The notes under the pieces were generated by a model. The model searched no databases and was not told the DNA's origin. It saw only the letters and a program-made list of their open reading frames with translations. A program made the translations under genes and the position numbers. DNA of 34,204 nucleotides, from positions 1 through 34,204 of the forward strand of contig DATKFM010000008.1 of NCBI GenBank assembly GCA_035544395.1, written 5' to 3'. Source of the DNA: DATKFM01 sp035544395 (GTDB lineage: Bacteria > Pseudomonadota > Alphaproteobacteria > Dongiales > Dongiaceae). Position 1 is the stretch's first letter. Every line of letters begins with the position of its first letter. Below are positions 31,451-34,204 of this stretch, one piece after another.

Positions 31451-32465
31451 GATCAAGCTGCAGGGCGTCAGCAAGCGTTTCGGCGCGATCGAAGCCGTGA
31501 AGTCGCTCGATCTGACGGTCGGCAACGGCAAGTTCGTCGTGCTGCTGGGGCCGACGGGAGCCGGCAAGACGACCACGTTGCGTCTCGTCGCCGGCCTCGA
31601 GCAGCCAGACGCCGGCCAGGTGCATATCGCCGGTCAGGATGTAACGGCCGCACCGCCGGCCGCACGCGATGTCGCTTTCGTGTTCCAGCAATATTCGCTG
31701 TATCCCCATCTCTCGGTGTTCGACAACCTCGCCTTCCCGCTGAAGTCGCCATCGCGGCGCATGCCCGCGGACAAGATCAAGAAGCGGGTCGAGGAAGTCG
31801 CCGAGCTGCTGCGCATCACGTCGAAACTCGCCAACAAGGCGACCAAGCTGTCGGGCGGCGAGATGCAGCGTGTCGCCATCGGCCGCGCCCTGGTGCGTCA
31901 GCCCTCGGTCTATTTGATGGATGAGCCACTCTCCTCGCTCGACGCCAAGCTGCGCGCCGATCTCAGGCTCGAATTGAAGCGCATCCAGCAAAGCCTTGGC
32001 GCCACCGTTCTGTATGTGACGCATGACCAGATCGAAGCCATGACCATGGCGACCGAGGTCGGCGTCCTCAGAGAGGGTGAGTTGATCCAAATCGGCACGC
32101 CGCGGCAGATCTATGAAGAGCCCGGCGATGTCTACGTCGCTACGCGGCTCGGCGTTCCCCGCATCAACCTGCTCGCTGCCGCCACGCTGCCCCATCTGGC
32201 GGCTCCAGCGGAAACAGAAACCATAGGCGTACGCACCGAGCATGTGCGGCTGGAGCGACAGCCGGTCAACGGCATGCTGCGCGGACAACTTACGCGGATC
32301 GAACGGCTCGGCGATCAGAGCCATCTGCATCTCGATGTCGCGGGCCAGAAGATGGTGCTGCTGGCCGATCCGCATGAAGACCGTAAGCCCGGCGACACCC
32401 TGGGCATCGAACTGACGCGGCCCCTGTTCTTCGATGCCGGCGGACGCCGGCTGCTCGAGTCCTGA
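31443..32465 (+). CDS. Carbohydrate/polyol ABC transporter, ATP-binding protein 2
   Basis: This 340-residue CUT1-type ATPase has Walker A GPTGAGKTT, Q-loop VFQQYSLYPHL, signature LSGGEMQR, Walker B VYLMDEP, switch histidine VTHDQIEAM and a C-terminal regulatory domain (about 240-340, IGVRTEHVRLE). It is clearly divergent from ATPase 1 and so not a recent duplicate. Two ATPases in one operon resemble the GlpS/GlpT arrangement of rhizobial glycerol importers. That is only an organisational parallel. It begins inside the end of ATPase 1 and is followed two bases later by dhaL. Confidence 0.91.
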   Translation: MSEIKLQGVSKRFGAIEAVKSLDLTVGNGKFVVLLGPTGAGKTTTLRLVAGLEQPDAGQVHIAGQDVTAAPPAARDVAFVFQQYSLYPHLSVFDNLAFPLKSPSRRMPADKIKKRVEEVAELLRITSKLANKATKLSGGEMQRVAIGRALVRQPSVYLMDEPLSSLDAKLRADLRLELKRIQQSLGATVLYVTHDQIEAMTMATEVGVLREGELIQIGTPRQIYEEPGDVYVATRLGVPRINLLAAATLPHLAAPAETETIGVRTEHVRLERQPVNGMLRGQLTRIERLGDQSHLHLDVAGQKMVLLADPHEDRKPGDTLGIELTRPLFFDAGGRRLLES

Positions 32466-32467
32466 TC

Positions 32468-33082
32468 ATGGCCGACGCGCAAGCCCTCCGGCGAAACCTC
32501 ATCAAGACCGTGGCGGAGCGCATCGTCGCCCATGCCGACGAACTGACCACACTCGATCAGGCGATCGGCGACGGCGATCACGGCCTCAACATGAAGCGCG
32601 GCATGGATGCCGTGCTGGCCGACCTGGACAAGCTGGCGGAAAGGCCGCTGGGTGAGGCGTTGAAGGCGGTCGGCATGCATCTGGTGACGCGGGTCGGCGG
32701 CGCGTCGGGGCCGCTCTATGGCACGCTGTTCATGAGTCTGGGCAAGGGCCTCTCGGACATTCCGGACCGCCCGGCCCTCGCCGCGGCCTTTCGCGGCGCT
32801 GTTGATGCAGTGAAGGCGCGGGGCAAATCTGATGGCGGCATGAAAACCATGCTCGACGTGCTGCTGCCGCTGGCCGAGACGCTGGAGACCGGCGGTGCGG
32901 ACCTGACGTCGGCAATGCGCAAGCGGGCCAGCGAAGCCGCGGCGGCCACCACGCCGCTTCAGGCGATCCGCGGCCGCGCCTCGTTCCTGGGCGAGCGCTC
33001 CAAGGGCCATATGGATCCCGGCGCCCGCTCCAGTCAACTGATGCTCGAGGCGGTATGCGACGTGATCGAGGGGCGGGTATGA
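32468..33082 (+). CDS. dhaL: Dihydroxyacetone kinase L subunit (nucleotide-binding)
   Basis: DhaL holds ADP/ATP as a coenzyme and passes its phosphate to dihydroxyacetone or a related substrate bound to DhaK. The 204-residue, all-helical protein has the metal-nucleotide motif DQAIGDGDHG (about 30-39; Asp30, Asp35, Asp37) and GGASGPLYG (77-85). In PTS-type systems DhaL-ADP is recharged by DhaM, and a DhaM-like EIIA follows at once (4-base overlap). No DhaK subunit is in the window. The substrate may be dihydroxyacetone or another small keto-sugar; tetrose-type kinases share this fold. Confidence 0.9.
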   Translation: MADAQALRRNLIKTVAERIVAHADELTTLDQAIGDGDHGLNMKRGMDAVLADLDKLAERPLGEALKAVGMHLVTRVGGASGPLYGTLFMSLGKGLSDIPDRPALAAAFRGAVDAVKARGKSDGGMKTMLDVLLPLAETLETGGADLTSAMRKRASEAAAATTPLQAIRGRASFLGERSKGHMDPGARSSQLMLEAVCDVIEGRV

Positions 33083-33468
33083 ACAACAAGGTCGGCATCG
33101 TCATCGTGTCCCATTCACCCGATGTCGCTCGCGGCGCGGCCGCGATGGTGCGGCAGATGGTCGGGGACGATGTGCCCTGCGCCCACACCGGCGGCAATCC
33201 CGACGGCGGCCTCGGCACCGATCCGCTGAAGATTCGCGCCGCCATCGAGTCGATCTGGAACGACGCGGGCGTTGCCGTCCTGGTGGATCTCGGCGGCGCG
33301 GAGATGAATGCGGAGATGGCCATTGAGATGCTCGACGGCGACCGCGGCTCGCGGGTGCGCATCTGCAACGCGCCGGTGGTCGAAGGGGCGGTGGTGGCGG
33401 CGACGGAAGCCGCCGGCGGCGCCACGCTCGACCAGGTCTGCGCCACGGCCGAGGAACTGTCGCCGTGA
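33079..33468 (+). CDS. dhaM: PTS EIIA-Man-type phosphocarrier of the DhaM class
   Basis: This 129-residue protein starts at an ATG overlapping the dhaL stop. It has the DhaM/EIIA-mannose pattern GIVIVSHSPDVARGAAAMVRQM in outline, with the phosphorylated histidine at about residue 12 (VSHS). GTDPLKIRAAI and a glycine-rich VLVDLGGAEMNAEMA motif follow. It would take phosphate from HPr and give it to DhaL-bound ADP. In E. coli DhaM fuses EIIA, HPr-like and EI-like domains; here the EIIA, HPr and EI are three separate neighbouring genes. Confidence 0.9.
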   Translation: MNNKVGIVIVSHSPDVARGAAAMVRQMVGDDVPCAHTGGNPDGGLGTDPLKIRAAIESIWNDAGVAVLVDLGGAEMNAEMAIEMLDGDRGSRVRICNAPVVEGAVVAATEAAGGATLDQVCATAEELSP

Positions 33469-33755
33469 GCGCCATCCGTTCCAGCGTCAAGATCACTCAC
33501 CCCGTGGGCCTCCATGCGCGCCCGGCGGTGAAGTTCACAAAGCTGGCGAAGACGTTCGACGCAAACATTCGGGTGCGCGGCGCGCCGGAAGCGCCGTGGA
33601 TCGACGCCAAGAGCATCGTCAAGGTCATGGGGCTGAAGCTGCGCACGGGCACGGTGCTGGAAATGGAGGCCGAAGGCGCCGCCGCTCAGCATGCGGTCGA
33701 TGCGCTGCGCTCGCTGGTGGAGCGGGACTTCGATGAAGCCGCGGCCGAGTCCTGA
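33465..33755 (+). CDS. HPr-type phosphocarrier protein
   Basis: This 96-residue HPr family protein has the active histidine in GLHARPA (His17). The DAKSIVKVMGL segment contains the serine equivalent to Ser46. It accepts phosphate from Enzyme I and passes it to the EIIA upstream. The start is a GTG overlapping the dhaM stop (GTGA), four bases, and the gene's end overlaps the Enzyme I start by 23 bases. It is likely a dedicated HPr for this kinase rather than the nitrogen-PTS NPr, because of its position. That is an inference. Confidence 0.9.
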   Translation: MSAIRSSVKITHPVGLHARPAVKFTKLAKTFDANIRVRGAPEAPWIDAKSIVKVMGLKLRTGTVLEMEAEGAAAQHAVDALRSLVERDFDEAAAES

Positions 33756-34204
33756 ACGGATCTTTCACGGACAGGCCGCAGCGCCAGGGCTGGTGATCGG
33801 ACCGCTGGTCCGTCTGTCGCTGCAGTCGGCCATCGACACGGCGCCAGCCGAAAGCGCCGAGATCGAAGAGCGGAAACTGGCTGAGGCGGTCGCGCAAGCG
33901 CAGGCAGAGTTGCATTCCTTGGTCGCGACCAGCGAGGCCATGAGCGCGGAGATCCTGGAATTCCAGCTCGAATTGCTGGGCGATCCCAGCCTGACTGAGC
34001 CAGCCTCGGCGGCCATCGCCAACGGCGCGTCTGCTGTGGCGGCGTGGCAGGCGGCAATGGAAGAGCAGGCGGCGAACTCTGGCAGCGCCGAAGACGAGTA
34101 TTTCCGCGCCCGCGCCGCCGACATCGCCGACCTGCGGGAGCGGGTGCTGATGGCGCTCAGCGGCGGCGCAGTGGCGGTCCAGGACTTCCCGGCCGGGGCA
34201 ATCC
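33733..34204 (+). CDS. ptsI: PTS Enzyme I (phosphoenolpyruvate-protein phosphotransferase), 3' end outside window
   Basis: The frame is open from the ATG at 33733 to the window end (157 residues) and has no stop codon inside the window. It overlaps the HPr gene by 23 bases. The start FHGQAAAPGLVIGPLVRL is the usual Enzyme I N-terminus (GxAxSPGxAIGPxxxL). It is followed by the long helical hairpin (IEERKLAEAVAQAQAEL, then EFQLELLGDPSL) that forms the HPr-binding part. The active-site histidine and PEP-binding barrel should lie beyond the window. It would start the phosphate chain EI, HPr, EIIA, DhaL. Confidence 0.88.
   Translation, partial: MKPRPSPERIFHGQAAAPGLVIGPLVRLSLQSAIDTAPAESAEIEERKLAEAVAQAQAELHSLVATSEAMSAEILEFQLELLGDPSLTEPASAAIANGASAVAAWQAAMEEQAANSGSAEDEYFRARAADIADLRERVLMALSGGAVAVQDFPAGAI

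Noticed and set aside
30191..31576. Minus-strand 461-residue open frame opposite ATPase 1
   Set aside because: Antisense shadow of a gene with intact Walker and signature motifs.
26839..32465. Naming the CUT1 transporter as the glycerol importer GlpSTPQV
   Set aside because: The two-ATPase layout is similar, but the ATPase, binding-protein and small membrane protein sequences do not show the features I associate with that system, so no gene symbols were assigned.

Overview
The window is high-GC (roughly 62-63% by eye), densely coded DNA and almost certainly comes from an alphaproteobacterium. The markers are an AapJQMP-type amino-acid ABC operon, a complete Caulobacter/Rhizobium-style Tad (Flp) pilus locus with CpaA-CpaF names and order, an MmyB-type XRE regulator, and TTAA-N7-TTAA sites of the kind bound by the alphaproteobacterial cell-cycle regulator CtrA. 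I cannot name a genus. A free-living Rhodospirillales or Hyphomicrobiales relative would fit. No rRNA, tRNA, CRISPR array, insertion sequence or phage gene was seen.

Layout. (1) 1-6766: two type I-secreted RTX calcium-binding proteins, the first cut by the window start. They share a C-terminal secretion region and flank a small four-helix membrane protein, a divergent MmyB-type regulator and pcm (protein-L-isoaspartate methyltransferase). (2) 6783-11626, minus strand: a polar amino-acid ABC operon in the order aapJ, aapQ, aapM, aapP, then an unknown 86-residue gene. A 13-bp stem-loop follows the binding-protein gene. (3) 11857-13053: metC (cystathionine beta-lyase), divergent from aapJ and closed by a bidirectional terminator. 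(4) 13116-26560: the Tad pilus locus. Three pseudopilin-type genes (a vWA-bearing TadG relative and two TadE-like proteins) run leftward. Flp pilin, cpaA, cpaB, cpaC, cpaD, cpaE, cpaF, tadB and tadC run rightward to a strong terminator. The 800-base control region between the two arms holds three perfect TTAA-N7-TTAA sites and a terminator-like hairpin. (5) 26736-34204: a CUT1 carbohydrate/polyol ABC transporter (binding protein, two permeases, a 66-residue membrane protein, two different ATPases). It is translationally coupled to dhaL, a DhaM-like EIIA, HPr and the start of a PTS Enzyme I that runs off the window.

How the genes work together. In the Tad locus, CpaA should mature the pilins, CpaF/TadB/TadC form the inner-membrane motor, CpaC/CpaD the outer-membrane channel, CpaB the periplasmic link and CpaE the polar localiser. 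In the last operon the ABC transporter would import a small polyol or keto-sugar. A PEP-driven phosphate chain (EI, HPr, EIIA, DhaL) would then phosphorylate it on a DhaK subunit that lies outside the window. This amounts to an ABC transporter doing the import step while PTS proteins do the phosphorylation.

The points most worth a second look are the CtrA-type control region, a duplicated N-terminal helical domain in CpaF, an unusually large periplasmic domain in AapM, the ABC-PTS hybrid operon with its small membrane protein, and the pentanucleotide array in front of that operon.
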